Positions 1-8,679 of a DNA stretch of 64,000 nt are shown one piece after another (the first letter of the stretch is position 1; every line of letters starts with the position of its first letter). The translations under genes were made by a program, and so were the position numbers. Location of the stretch: NCBI GenBank assembly GCA_964414585.1, contig CAYPXR010000066.1, positions 1-64,000 of the forward strand, given 5' to 3'. This DNA comes from DATEMU01 sp964414585 (lineage in GTDB: Bacteria; Planctomycetota; Phycisphaerae; UBA1845; UTPLA1). The notes beneath the pieces are model-generated. The model was not told where the DNA came from. It ran no database searches and saw only the letters and a program-made list of their open reading frames with translations.

Positions 1-2
1 TG

Positions 3-1370
3 GGCCTGGGCAAGACCATCCAGGTTCTGGCGCTTCTGTTAATGTTGAAAAGGCATAGGTCGTCGGAAACGCCGAGTCCCGCGCTGGTGGTGCTTCCTGC
101 CTCCTTGTTGGCCAATTGGAAGGCGGAGATCGAGAGGTTTGCGCCTTCGCTTAGTTGTCTTTTCGTACATTCCTCGATGATGAAAGTGACCGACGAAGAC
201 GCCAATGGAAAGATCGGCGAATCCCGGTCCGCGCGCAATGATGTCGTCCTGACCACATACACGATGTTGACTCGACTGGATTGGTTGGCGACGGCTGAAT
301 GGTCTGTTGTGGTACTCGACGAGGCGCAGGCGATCAAAAATCCGTCGGCCAATCAGACTCGAGCGGTCAAACAACTGAAGGCGGGCGCCAGAATCGTCCT
401 GACCGGTACGCCGGTTGAGAACCGACTCACCGACCTGTGGTCGATCTTCGACTTTCTATGTCCCGGGCTGCTCGGACCGCTGAAGACGTTCGGCAGTTTC
501 ATCAGGCGCCTCGAGCAGCGGCCGACGGATCAATATGGTCCGCTTCGAAAGCTGGTTGCCCCATACATCCTGCGGCGAATGAAGACAGACCGGACAATCA
601 TCACCGACCTGCCGAACAAGGTCGAGCTGCATGCCTTTTGCCATCTGAGCAAGAAGCAGGCTGTGTTGTATGAGAAATCGGTCAAGGAATTGGGCGAGGC
701 GCTGGAGAAACAGAAAAGCGGCATCGCCCGTCGCGGTCTCATCCTGGCGTTCATCATGCGTTTCAAGCAAATCTGCAATCACCCCGCACATTGGCTTGGA
801 TCCGGAGAGTATCCCCCCGGTGACAGCGGTAAGTTCCAGCGACTCGGGGGCCTGTGTGAGGAAATCGCAGGCCGTCAGGAAAAGGCGCTCGTTTTCTCAC
901 AATTTCGGGAGATGACGGGGCCACTCGAAACGTATCTGCGATCTGTATTTGGCCGACCGGGCCTGATCCTGCATGGCGGAACGGCCGTGGGCAAGCGCAG
1001 GAACATCGTGGATGAGTTTCAACAGGAGAATGGACCGCCCTTCATGGTTTTGTCCTTGAAGGCCGGCGGCACTGGCCTGAACTTGACAGCGGCCACGCAT
1101 GTGGTTCACTTTGATCGCTGGTGGAATCCGGCAGTCGAAAATCAAGCAACCGATCGTGCCTATCGGATCGGGCAGAAACGGAATGTCATGGTCCACAAAT
1201 TCGTGTGCCAAGGTACGATCGAGGAAAAAATCGACGCGATGATTCGTGACAAGACTTCCCTCGCCGGGGAAATCCTCGATGAGGGCGTGCCCAAGCTCGT
1301 CACCGAGATGAGCGACCGTGAACTGATGAACCTAGTCCGGTTAGATGTCAACCGAGCAATGGAGGATTGA
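3..1370 (+). CDS. SNF2-family helicase, C-terminal part (5' end outside window)
   Basis: DNA-dependent ATPase of the SNF2/RapA superfamily, expected to remodel or translocate along DNA-protein complexes. The frame is open from the window edge, where it begins inside the Walker A motif (GLGKTIQ), so the N-terminal part lies off the left side. Visible motifs in order: Walker B DEAQAIKN (about base 320), motif III LTGTPVENRLTDLWS, the helicase C-terminal domain with a LHGGT segment, motif V LKAGGTGLNLTAATHV, and motif VI DRAYRIGQ. The gene stops 3 nt before the SWIM zinc-finger gene, so the two are almost certainly co-transcribed. SNF2 plus SWIM pairs are common in bacteria; the cellular role here is not evident. 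Confidence 0.93.
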   Translation, partial: GLGKTIQVLALLLMLKRHRSSETPSPALVVLPASLLANWKAEIERFAPSLSCLFVHSSMMKVTDEDANGKIGESRSARNDVVLTTYTMLTRLDWLATAEWSVVVLDEAQAIKNPSANQTRAVKQLKAGARIVLTGTPVENRLTDLWSIFDFLCPGLLGPLKTFGSFIRRLEQRPTDQYGPLRKLVAPYILRRMKTDRTIITDLPNKVELHAFCHLSKKQAVLYEKSVKELGEALEKQKSGIARRGLILAFIMRFKQICNHPAHWLGSGEYPPGDSGKFQRLGGLCEEIAGRQEKALVFSQFREMTGPLETYLRSVFGRPGLILHGGTAVGKRRNIVDEFQQENGPPFMVLSLKAGGTGLNLTAATHVVHFDRWWNPAVENQATDRAYRIGQKRNVMVHKFVCQGTIEEKIDAMIRDKTSLAGEILDEGVPKLVTEMSDRELMNLVRLDVNRAMED

Positions 1371-1373
1371 CAC

Positions 1374-2270
1374 ATGTCCTACGGATGGGGCTGGCGACCG
1401 TACGTGCCGGTGGCGCAGCGGCGCGCGCAGGCGATTCGCAAAATGGAGGCGCTGCGCAAGAACGGGATGGACATCCAACCCGTGAGGATTCAAGGGCGCG
1501 AAATAGCCCGCACATTTTGGGGCCGGGCATGGTGCGGACACCTGGAAAAGTTCAGCGATTTTGCAAACCGCCTTCCGCGTGGCCGGACGTATGTTCGCAA
1601 CGGTTCAGTCTGTCATTTGGACATTCAAAAGGGCAGAATCTCGGCCAAGGTCAGTGGATCGGAAATCTACGATATCCAGGTCACGATCAAGGAACTACCG
1701 CAGGATCGTTGGAAGCGCGTGAGATCAGCGTGCGCCGGCCACGTCGGTTCATTGCTGGAACTGCTCCAGGGCAGGCTCTCCAAACGCGTGATGGGTATTG
1801 TGACAAACAAGGACAAGGGCCTTTTCCCGCGACCGGGCGAAATGAGCCTTCACTGCTCTTGCCCTGACTGGGCGACCATGTGCAAACATGTAGCAGCGGT
1901 GCTTTATGGTGTTGGCGCCCGACTCGACGAAAGGCCCGAACTGTTGTTCCATCTCCGGGGCGTTGATCACGCGGGATTGGTCAGTGCGGATGCAGCCAGG
2001 GCAATCGTCGGCAAATCTCGAAAAATGTCCCGAAAAACGCTGGCGGAAAAGAACCTGTCCGATGTCTTCGGGATCGACCTGGCGCTTGGGCCTAGTTCGA
2101 AGGCCGGCCAGGCCAAAGTTTCCGTGGGGCGTTCGAAGGTTGTCGCCGCACCAAGTGTTCGCACACGAAAAAACTCGTCCGGGCGGATCAAAGATCGTCA
2201 AGTTACCTCCAGAGCGCACTCCATAGCTGAGTGCAAGAGACCATCAAAGCGCGGGATCGACCGACCTTGA
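1374..2270 (+). CDS. SWIM zinc-finger protein
   Basis: A 298-residue protein with a SWIM zinc finger near residues 160-172 (CSC, then CKH: the CxCxnCxH pattern), predicted to bind DNA or protein. The N-terminal half carries a conserved-looking FWGRAWCGHLE segment typical of bacterial SWIM proteins that accompany SNF2 helicases. The C-terminal ~80 residues are Ser/Lys/Arg-rich and probably disordered. The ATG lies 3 nt after the helicase stop, which argues for translational coupling and a shared complex. The biochemical role is inferred from the pairing only. Confidence 0.88.
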   Translation: MSYGWGWRPYVPVAQRRAQAIRKMEALRKNGMDIQPVRIQGREIARTFWGRAWCGHLEKFSDFANRLPRGRTYVRNGSVCHLDIQKGRISAKVSGSEIYDIQVTIKELPQDRWKRVRSACAGHVGSLLELLQGRLSKRVMGIVTNKDKGLFPRPGEMSLHCSCPDWATMCKHVAAVLYGVGARLDERPELLFHLRGVDHAGLVSADAARAIVGKSRKMSRKTLAEKNLSDVFGIDLALGPSSKAGQAKVSVGRSKVVAAPSVRTRKNSSGRIKDRQVTSRAHSIAECKRPSKRGIDRP

Positions 2271-2368
2271 GTTTGAAACGGATTTGCATCGTGATAACTG
2301 TTATTCGGTCGGATTCCTGCGCGGAAACACGGCGTCGATCCGACAATTGACACACTGACTGTTGTGTG

Positions 2369-2404
2369 GCGAAATTGTGGCAATGGTACAGCGAAATCGT
2401 GCCA
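2369..2404. repeat. Two short direct repeats, possibly a solo IS end
   Basis: GCGAAATTGTGGCA (2369-2382) and GCGAAATCGTGCCA (2391-2404) are imperfect 14-bp direct repeats with a 22-nt period, just inside a TGTTGTG run. Serial short repeats of this type occur at the ends of IS21-like elements. No transposase is present here, so this would be a relic. Weak evidence. Confidence 0.25.
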
Positions 2405-2503
2405 CTTGGCGAACATGTAGAGCTGCGCCAAATCGCGGTAACCTTCGTTTCTGTCAGTAACTTATTGTCAATGGGCCACTTCGGGTAATTGCACTCCATC
2501 GTT

Positions 2504-2544
2504 CTCATAACCCGGAGGTCGCTGGTTCGAGTCCAGCCCCCGCC
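2504..2544 (+). other. 3' fragment of an initiator tRNA-Met (CAT), putative attachment-site scar
   Basis: The segment reads as the 3' half of a bacterial tRNA-fMet. It holds the second part of the anticodon loop and stem (CTCATAACCCGG), the variable loop (AGGTC), a perfect T arm (stem GCTGG/CCAGC around TTCGAGT) and the acceptor 3' strand CCCCGCC followed by A. Upstream of CTCATAA the sequence no longer fits a tRNA: no D arm or 5' acceptor strand GGCGGGG is present. A precise break in the anticodon region with an intact 3' end is the usual product of tyrosine-recombinase integration into a tRNA gene. With this orientation the intact gene should lie to the left, outside the window, which would place the SNF2/SWIM genes on the integrated element. 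Confidence 0.7.
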
Positions 2545-2572
2545 AATTGAGTAAGTCTTACAGAGACGACCA

Positions 2573-2679
2573 CTAGAGCGATTCCCGGATCAGTGGCCGA
2601 TCCGAACCGCGCCCGTTAGAAAGCGGCGCGGAGCCATCGAATTGCGCTCGATCATCCATTCACCCGGGAATCGCTCTAG
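2573..2679. repeat. 107-bp element with perfect 16-bp terminal inverted repeats
   Basis: CTAGAGCGATTCCCGG at 2573-2588 is repeated exactly as its reverse complement at 2664-2679, around 75 nt of non-coding sequence. The outermost CTAG is itself palindromic, so it could be part of the inverted repeat or a 4-bp target duplication. It looks like a MITE or REP-type hairpin, and because the kinase gene converges on it, it could also serve as a transcript-end hairpin. No second copy was noticed in this window. Confidence 0.6.
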
Positions 2680-2707
2680 GCCGCATAGTCATCAGAGTGC
2701 TTGCAAC

Positions 2708-5700
2708 TTAGGGGACTGCGGCCCGTTGAGTCGAAGCTTCATACTCACTTTGTTTGGCCCGCCATTCCGCAGCCTTCGTGTCATAGCCCTTGCCCGGCTC
2801 GACCGCGTTCCAGGCGTCGTAAAGCTCCGCCAACCCACGGAGCAGCTCCAGGCGGTCACGCTCGGTCACGCCATTGGCCTCGTGCAAAATCGCGTTAGCC
2901 TCGCTTAGGTTCAACTCTGCATCAACGTATGCGGCGGTCGCGGTCCGCGCGCGGCCGAAAGTCGTCAGGAACCGGCCAAGCCTTACGGTGTTCGCGCCGG
3001 TGAACACTTTGCGCATAAGCGGCTCCGCCGGCGCGAGAAGCGCAATGGTCTCCAAGGGTCTGCCCTGTTCAAATAACAAAGCGCCCAGCATGCTGATAGA
3101 AATGAGAGTACCGGGGTGCTCCTCGCCCCACATGCGGCGGTGCTTCTCAAGTTCCTCGCGATAATACGGCTCGGCCTCGGCGAATCTGCCCTGCGCCCGG
3201 TAAAGGCCGCCCATGTTGTTAAGCGAGTTCAGGGTATCCGGATGGTCCTCGCCCAGCAAACGCCGTCTTTTTTCCAGTGCCTCCCGGAAGTACGGCTCCG
3301 CCTCCGCAAGCTTACCCTGGGCTTTCAGCAAGTAGCCCATATTGTTGATGGAGGTCAGTGTGTGGGCGTGCTCCTCGCCGAGCACGCGGCGCCTTTTTTC
3401 CAGCGCCTCTCGCACGTAGGGCTCGGCCTCCACGAACCTGCCCTGTGTTCTAAGCACTTCACCGACATTATTCATGGCGGTGAGCGTGCCGGGGTGTTCG
3501 TCGCCGAATAGTCGTTGACGCTTCTCAAGGGCCTCGCGGAAGTATGGCTCGGCTTCGGCACTCTTGTCCTGAGCCAGCAGAAAAAAACCCAGGTTGTTGA
3601 TGGAGGTGAGCGTGTTCGGATGCTCGTCGCCCAGCACTCTGCGCCGCTTCTCCAGCGCCTCGCGGTAAAAGGGCTCGGCGTCGGCGATCTTGCCCTGAGC
3701 CTGGAGCAGCAATCCCATATTATTGATAAAGCTGAGCGTGTCGGGGTGGTCGTCGCCCTTGATCCGGCGCCCTTTGTCCAGGGCTTCCCGATAAAGCGGC
3801 TCCGCCTCCGATAGTTGGCCACGATCCTTGAGCAACGCCCCCAAATTGCAGATTGAAACGATGGTCTCTGGATCTTCATCGCCGAGAACGCGTCGTTTTC
3901 CCTCCAGCGCTTCGCGGCAATACAACTCGGCCTCGGCCAGCTTACCTTGCGCTTTAAGCACGTAACCCATGTTGTCGATTGATGTCAGGGTGAGTGGACT
4001 GTCGTCGCCAAGCAGTCGGCGAAATTTCTCCAGCACCCCCCGCCAGTATGACTCAGCCTCGGACAATTTGCCTTGCGCCAAAAGCAGAACGCCCAGGTCG
4101 TGCATCGAAGCCAGCGTGGATGCGTGTTCGTCACCCAGCACATTGCGGCGGATGGTCAGCGCTTCGCTTTGCGGCCCTTTCGCGGCGTCGTACAGCCCGT
4201 GTGCGTACAGCGTAGACGCCAATGTCTGGAGCAACTGCGCTTTGACGAGCGGCTGATCGGCAAACTGCTGCTCAATGGCGGTCAGCGCCGGCTGGAAAAA
4301 GTTGTCGTTCAGTGTGCCCAACGCCATGCCCGTAAAGTCGCTGCCCGCGATCAGTCGTTCCAGTTCGTTCATACGGGCGTCGACTTCTTTGGAGGGCAAC
4401 TTCAAGCGGTTGACGGACTCCCGAGCTTTGGCGAGCAGATCCGCGCGCAGACGGGCACCCATGGTTTGAGCGTCGATGCCGGCAAGCTGTTTTTCCTGAA
4501 ACTTCGCGACCTGTTCCAGTTCGTTCGCCCGCGCTTGGGTCTCCGCCTCGGCCTTTTCAGCACGCACCAATGCAGTCTCGGCTGCTTTGCGCTGCCGGGC
4601 TTCGCTGACGCCGAATGCGAAGGAGACGCCGGCGGCCATGAGCAGCGCCGCGACAATTACGACACCCGCAAGTACAGCCCCACGATTGCGCTTCACAAAT
4701 TTGCGCAGCCGGTAACCCGCGCTAGGCGAGGTGGCCGAGACCGGCTCGCCCGCCAGATAGTGACCGATATCGCGTGCCAGCTCCCCGGCGCTCTGATAGC
4801 GTCGGTCCGGCTCCTTGCTAAGGCACTTCATCAGGATCTGCTCGAGTTCGACCTCGATCCTTCGATATGCTGATGATGGCCTGGCGGGACTCGTCTGAGT
4901 AATGTGCCGAATCACATCATTCACACGTCCGACGACAGGATAGGGAAATTGACCGGTCAACAGTTGATAGAGAATGACGCCGAGCGAGTAGACATCGGTG
5001 CGCAGGTCAATCATTTCTGACTTGCCTTCAGCCTGTTCCGGGCTGGCCCAGGGCAATGAGCCAACGAACTGACCTGTCATGGTCATACCCAGTGCGGAGG
5101 AACCGCCGGCGGCGTCCTGGGCAAGCTTGGCGAGACCGAAATCGAGTATTCTCGGCTCACCTTCGATGTCGACGCGAATGTTGCCGGGCTTGAGGTCGCG
5201 GTGGATCACGCCGCGAAGATGGGCAACGTTCACGGCGTCGCACACTTTCACAAACAGCCTCAACAATTCTTCATTGGACAATTCCGCGCCGGCGACATGC
5301 GCATCGAGCGCCTTACCCGCGATGTAATCCATCACGTAGTAGGCATGTCCGGCAGTCAGGCCGCGATCGTGTATGGCGACGACATGTGGATGGTTGATGC
5401 GGCTGAGGACATCGATCTCGCGTTCAAAGCGGGCCAGCTCGGTCGCGTCGGCGAAAGGTCCTTCCTTGAGGACCTTGATGGCGATCTTGCGCCGTGTCGA
5501 TTCCTGAATCGCCTGATAGACGACGCCCTGGCCTCCTCGATGAATTTCTCCAAGCAGGCGGTAACCGGGAATGGTGAGGTGCGGGCGTGCGGCTGCAACT
5601 TTGGTCTTCGCATCTGACGCGATGAGTTCATACTGAGCCCACGCATCACTGACCAGCCGATTTTCTGCGGCGGCAGATGAACCGGTTACGTGGCTGGGAT

Positions 5701-5725
5701 CATGGGGCATGCGCGCAAACTCCAT
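2708..5725 (-). CDS. Membrane Ser/Thr protein kinase with C-terminal TPR array
   Basis: A PknB-type kinase of about 1005 residues. The catalytic domain covers about residues 54-325: glycine loop GEIHRGGQGVV (59-69), lysine in IAIK (84), HRD (175-177) with KPGN, DFG (195-197), and SPE in place of APE. One transmembrane helix follows (about 350-372), then an Ala/Glu/Arg-rich coiled coil (about 375-440). The C-terminal half holds about ten 42-residue kinesin-light-chain-like TPRs (LNNMG..AQGK.AEAEP..REALEKRRR). Topology predicts an internal kinase and an external TPR sensor or scaffold. The start at 5725 is chosen because longer frames run into the sigma-factor gene; it lies 28 nt after that gene's stop, implying one operon. 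An alternative ATG is at 5710. Confidence 0.93.
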   Translation of the reverse strand: MEFARMPHDPSHVTGSSAAAENRLVSDAWAQYELIASDAKTKVAAARPHLTIPGYRLLGEIHRGGQGVVYQAIQESTRRKIAIKVLKEGPFADATELARFEREIDVLSRINHPHVVAIHDRGLTAGHAYYVMDYIAGKALDAHVAGAELSNEELLRLFVKVCDAVNVAHLRGVIHRDLKPGNIRVDIEGEPRILDFGLAKLAQDAAGGSSALGMTMTGQFVGSLPWASPEQAEGKSEMIDLRTDVYSLGVILYQLLTGQFPYPVVGRVNDVIRHITQTSPARPSSAYRRIEVELEQILMKCLSKEPDRRYQSAGELARDIGHYLAGEPVSATSPSAGYRLRKFVKRNRGAVLAGVVIVAALLMAAGVSFAFGVSEARQRKAAETALVRAEKAEAETQARANELEQVAKFQEKQLAGIDAQTMGARLRADLLAKARESVNRLKLPSKEVDARMNELERLIAGSDFTGMALGTLNDNFFQPALTAIEQQFADQPLVKAQLLQTLASTLYAHGLYDAAKGPQSEALTIRRNVLGDEHASTLASMHDLGVLLLAQGKLSEAESYWRGVLEKFRRLLGDDSPLTLTSIDNMGYVLKAQGKLAEAELYCREALEGKRRVLGDEDPETIVSICNLGALLKDRGQLSEAEPLYREALDKGRRIKGDDHPDTLSFINNMGLLLQAQGKIADAEPFYREALEKRRRVLGDEHPNTLTSINNLGFFLLAQDKSAEAEPYFREALEKRQRLFGDEHPGTLTAMNNVGEVLRTQGRFVEAEPYVREALEKRRRVLGEEHAHTLTSINNMGYLLKAQGKLAEAEPYFREALEKRRRLLGEDHPDTLNSLNNMGGLYRAQGRFAEAEPYYREELEKHRRMWGEEHPGTLISISMLGALLFEQGRPLETIALLAPAEPLMRKVFTGANTVRLGRFLTTFGRARTATAAYVDAELNLSEANAILHEANGVTERDRLELLRGLAELYDAWNAVEPGKGYDTKAAEWRAKQSEYEASTQRAAVP

Positions 5726-5753
5726 CTTGCTGACGACGTCGCCGGACAGGGAT

Positions 5754-6377
5754 TCACGCTGATCCGGTGAAAAAATGTGAAGCACTTCCCAGACCTGCCC
5801 GCAACTGATCGTGGGCCCGGGCACGCAGCATATGGATGGCGCCGACCGACCGGCCCATCGCCGTGGCGACCTCAGAGGCCGAGCGGCCTTCAAGGTCATA
5901 GAGGCGTACGGCCGTCTGATAGTCCTTGGGCAGGCGGCCAATGGCGGCTTCGAGATGAACGGTTGCGTCCCTGCAAGTGGCTTCGCGGCTGGGGGTTGTG
6001 GTAGTCACGCCGAGGCATTCGAGCAGGCCGACATAGGATTCCGCCGAATTCGCGACCACCAGCCGTTTTGCCGAGTCCGGCCTTTTCTGGCGCGATAGGC
6101 CGCGGACGGCATCGCGAATAGCGTTCTCGGCGATCCTGGTCAGCCACGAGAGAAATGAAGGCAGATCTCGAGCCGTGAGCTGGTCAATATGGAGAAAGGC
6201 CTCGAGGTAGGCGACCTGCATCACGTCGTCTTCATCGAGCAACGCCTGCCACCGCTTGTCGATCCGGCCTGAGATTCGGCTTCGGACCTCTCCACCAAAC
6301 TGTTCCAGCAAGATGCGGAGCGCGGCGGCATCTCCTTCCACCGCCTGCTGCAACAAAGACTGATCGGACTTCGGCAT
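5754..6377 (-). CDS. ECF-type RNA polymerase sigma factor
   Basis: A 207-residue sigma-70-family factor. Region 2 is visible around DEDDVMQVAYLEAF, and region 4 as a C-terminal helix-turn-helix (LPKDYQTAVRLYDLEGRS, then VATAMGRSVGAIHMLRARA). It is cotranscribed with the kinase-TPR gene 28 nt downstream, the usual planctomycete pairing in which the kinase is thought to control the sigma factor. No anti-sigma factor is adjacent. It is divergent from the FG-GAP protein gene, which is a plausible regulatory target by position only. Confidence 0.92.
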   Translation of the reverse strand: MPKSDQSLLQQAVEGDAAALRILLEQFGGEVRSRISGRIDKRWQALLDEDDVMQVAYLEAFLHIDQLTARDLPSFLSWLTRIAENAIRDAVRGLSRQKRPDSAKRLVVANSAESYVGLLECLGVTTTTPSREATCRDATVHLEAAIGRLPKDYQTAVRLYDLEGRSASEVATAMGRSVGAIHMLRARAHDQLRAGLGSASHFFTGSA

Positions 6378-6514
6378 GGGCCCATTCCACCGGTGCGCCA
6401 GGCCATCCGGCCGGGCTGGGAGCCGGTTATTTGCACATTACAAGCGAAAAAGGCGTGAAGGTCACGGGTGAAAAGTCGTCCAGAGAGCGGTTGCAGCAAG
6501 TACAGGAGACCAAC

Positions 6515-8545
6515 ATGCGTCTTTCGGGGCATCGACACTATCGACCGGCCAATATCCGGAGTACAGCGCGTCGCCGTCGGAAACATATTTTCACCTGCGT
6601 CGCGGGAATGTGTGCGGCCGCACTGACTTCGCCTCTTGCCCAGGCCGGGGTGGCCGGCGAACCCATCGCCCAGCAGGCTTATCTCAAGGCTTCGAATACT
6701 GGTGCGGGGGATTTCTTTGGTACATCGGTCGCCATGAGTGGCGATACCGTGGTGGTTGGAGCACCCAGCGAATCCAGCAACGCCGCGGGAGTCAACGGAA
6801 ACGAGGCGGACAACAGCCTTTCCACTTCCGGCGCGGTCTACGTCTATGTCCGGAGCGGCGCGACCTGGATCCAGCAGGCCTACTTGAAGGCATCGAACCC
6901 CGGCAACGGAGACCGGTTCGGCACGTCCGTGTCCGTGTCGGGCGACACGATCGTGGTCGGCGCGCTGGCCGAGGATAGCAACGCGACGGGCGTGGATGGC
7001 AACCAGGCTGACAACAGTGCCGCCGACTCTGGCGCGGCGTACGTGTTTGTCCGTAACGGAGTCACCTGGAGCCAGCAGGCTTATCTAAAGGCCTCGAACG
7101 CCGAAGCAAATGACCATTTTGGTTACAGTGTGTTTGCATCAGGTGATACGGTGGTCGTCGGGGCGATTTTTGAAGGCAGCAACGCAACCGGCGTCAACGG
7201 TGACGAGACGAACAACAGCGAGATCGTATCGGGTGCCGCCTACGTCTTCGTCCGAAACGGCACGACCTGGAGTCAGCAGGCCTACCTTAAGGCGTCGAAC
7301 ACTCAAAGCGGTGATCTCTTCGGCATCTCCGTCACCGCGTCGAACGACCTTGTGGCGGTAGGGGCCTATGGGGAAGACAGCGATGCCGTCAACGTGGACG
7401 GCGACGAGACGGACAATAGTGCTACGAATTCCGGAGCTGCGTACGTCTTTGTGCGCAACGGAACCACGTGGAGCCAGCAGGCCTACCTCAAGCCCTCGAA
7501 CACAAACGCGGACGATTTCTTCGGGGCTTCCGTCGCCGCTAGCGGCGACACCGTTGTGGTCGGCGCAACAAACGAGGACAGCAGCGCCACTGGAGTGGAT
7601 GGCGATGACACCGACAATAGCGCCAATGCTGCCGGGGCCGCGTACGTTTTCGTCCGCGACGTCGGCGGCGCTTGGAGCCAGCAGGCCTACCTCAAAGCAT
7701 CCAATACAGGCGCCGGCGATAACTTTGGAAATTCAATCGCTGCCGACGGCGACACGGTCATAATCGGTTCGTTTCTCGAGGACAGCAACGCCACAGGTTT
7801 GAATGGCGATCACGCCAACAATTCCGCGCCCGATTCCGGCGCGGCATACGTCTTCGTCCGTGATGCCGGTGCAACATGGACTCCGCATAGTTATGTCAAA
7901 GCGACGAACACCGACTCCATCGACCGGTTTGGCGCATCTGTAGCAGCGAGCGGCGATACCATCGTGGTCGGCGCATACGGCGAAAAGAGTAGCGCAACCG
8001 GTGTGAACGGCAATCAAACAGATAACAGTTTGAACAACGCCGGCGCAACATACGTCTTCGAGCCGGACACGGACGGCGACGGCGTAGCCGATTCCCTTGA
8101 TGGCTGCGTCACCGATCCCGCCAAGGCCGCCCCAGGCGCATGCGGCTGCGGCAACCCCGACACGGATTCAGATGGGGACGGCACCGCCGACTGCATCGAC
8201 GGCTGCATTAATGACGGAAATAAGTCAGCGCCCGGCATCTGCGGCTGCGGAGTAAGTGATGTCGACTCCGATGGCGACGGCACGCCCGATTGCAATGACC
8301 AATGCCCGACAGACCCTGCCAAGACATCACCCGGCACCTGTGGGTGCGGCGCGGTCGACAACGATTCGGACGGCAATGGAATCGCGGATTGCACCGAAAG
8401 CCCGCCTGCGGCAGATGTCATTCAGGCGGCCGTGACAAGCAACGCCTGCGGTACCTGCGGGGCAGGAATGGCGCTGATGATGGGTGCCACATCCCTGATG
8501 CTCATTTGTTCTATCGCAAGACGCCGCCAGTCGTCTCGACGATGA
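6515..8545 (+). CDS. Exported FG-GAP repeat protein with TSP3-like repeats and C-terminal sorting tail
   Basis: The ATG at 6515 has AGGAG (6504-6508) 6 nt upstream, giving 676 residues; frames starting further upstream lack such a site. The N-terminus is Arg-rich and then hydrophobic (FTCVAGMCAAALTSPLAQA), a signal peptide. Seven ~58-residue FG-GAP-like repeats follow, each opening QQAYLKASN and containing D.FG, SGDTVVVG and GAAYVFVR, predicted to form a beta-propeller. Three Ca-binding thrombospondin-3-like Asp/Gly repeats (DTDGDGVADS and similar), each followed by a GxCGCG motif, come next. The C-terminus is CGTCGAG, a hydrophobic helix and RRRQSSRR, resembling a protein-sorting anchor. A cell-surface or matrix role is inferred. 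Confidence 0.87.
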   Translation: MRLSGHRHYRPANIRSTARRRRKHIFTCVAGMCAAALTSPLAQAGVAGEPIAQQAYLKASNTGAGDFFGTSVAMSGDTVVVGAPSESSNAAGVNGNEADNSLSTSGAVYVYVRSGATWIQQAYLKASNPGNGDRFGTSVSVSGDTIVVGALAEDSNATGVDGNQADNSAADSGAAYVFVRNGVTWSQQAYLKASNAEANDHFGYSVFASGDTVVVGAIFEGSNATGVNGDETNNSEIVSGAAYVFVRNGTTWSQQAYLKASNTQSGDLFGISVTASNDLVAVGAYGEDSDAVNVDGDETDNSATNSGAAYVFVRNGTTWSQQAYLKPSNTNADDFFGASVAASGDTVVVGATNEDSSATGVDGDDTDNSANAAGAAYVFVRDVGGAWSQQAYLKASNTGAGDNFGNSIAADGDTVIIGSFLEDSNATGLNGDHANNSAPDSGAAYVFVRDAGATWTPHSYVKATNTDSIDRFGASVAASGDTIVVGAYGEKSSATGVNGNQTDNSLNNAGATYVFEPDTDGDGVADSLDGCVTDPAKAAPGACGCGNPDTDSDGDGTADCIDGCINDGNKSAPGICGCGVSDVDSDGDGTPDCNDQCPTDPAKTSPGTCGCGAVDNDSDGNGIADCTESPPAADVIQAAVTSNACGTCGAGMALMMGATSLMLICSIARRRQSSRR

Positions 8546-8679
8546 ATAAGCCCTGCATCGCCAGGGTGGAATCTGTTGGGAATAAGCGTCGCTGCCGTCC
8601 GCGAGCGCGCCTTAATCTCGGATAGGAGTGGGGAACCTCAGTTTTCGATGTCTACCCTCACGTTTGCGTCACTCTTGCG
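8546..8679. other. Intergenic stretch, no gene seen
   Basis: Between the FG-GAP gene stop and the first repeat copy there is no credible coding frame. A GTTTGCGTCAC / CTTGCGTCAC doublet sits just before the repeat (8661-8683). No clear terminator hairpin was found. Confidence 0.5.

Noticed and set aside
3200..4150. Regularly spaced similar DNA units suggestive of a tandem repeat or CRISPR array
   Set aside because: The ~126-nt periodicity is the 42-residue TPR coding repeat of the kinase gene; units diverge and have no spacers.
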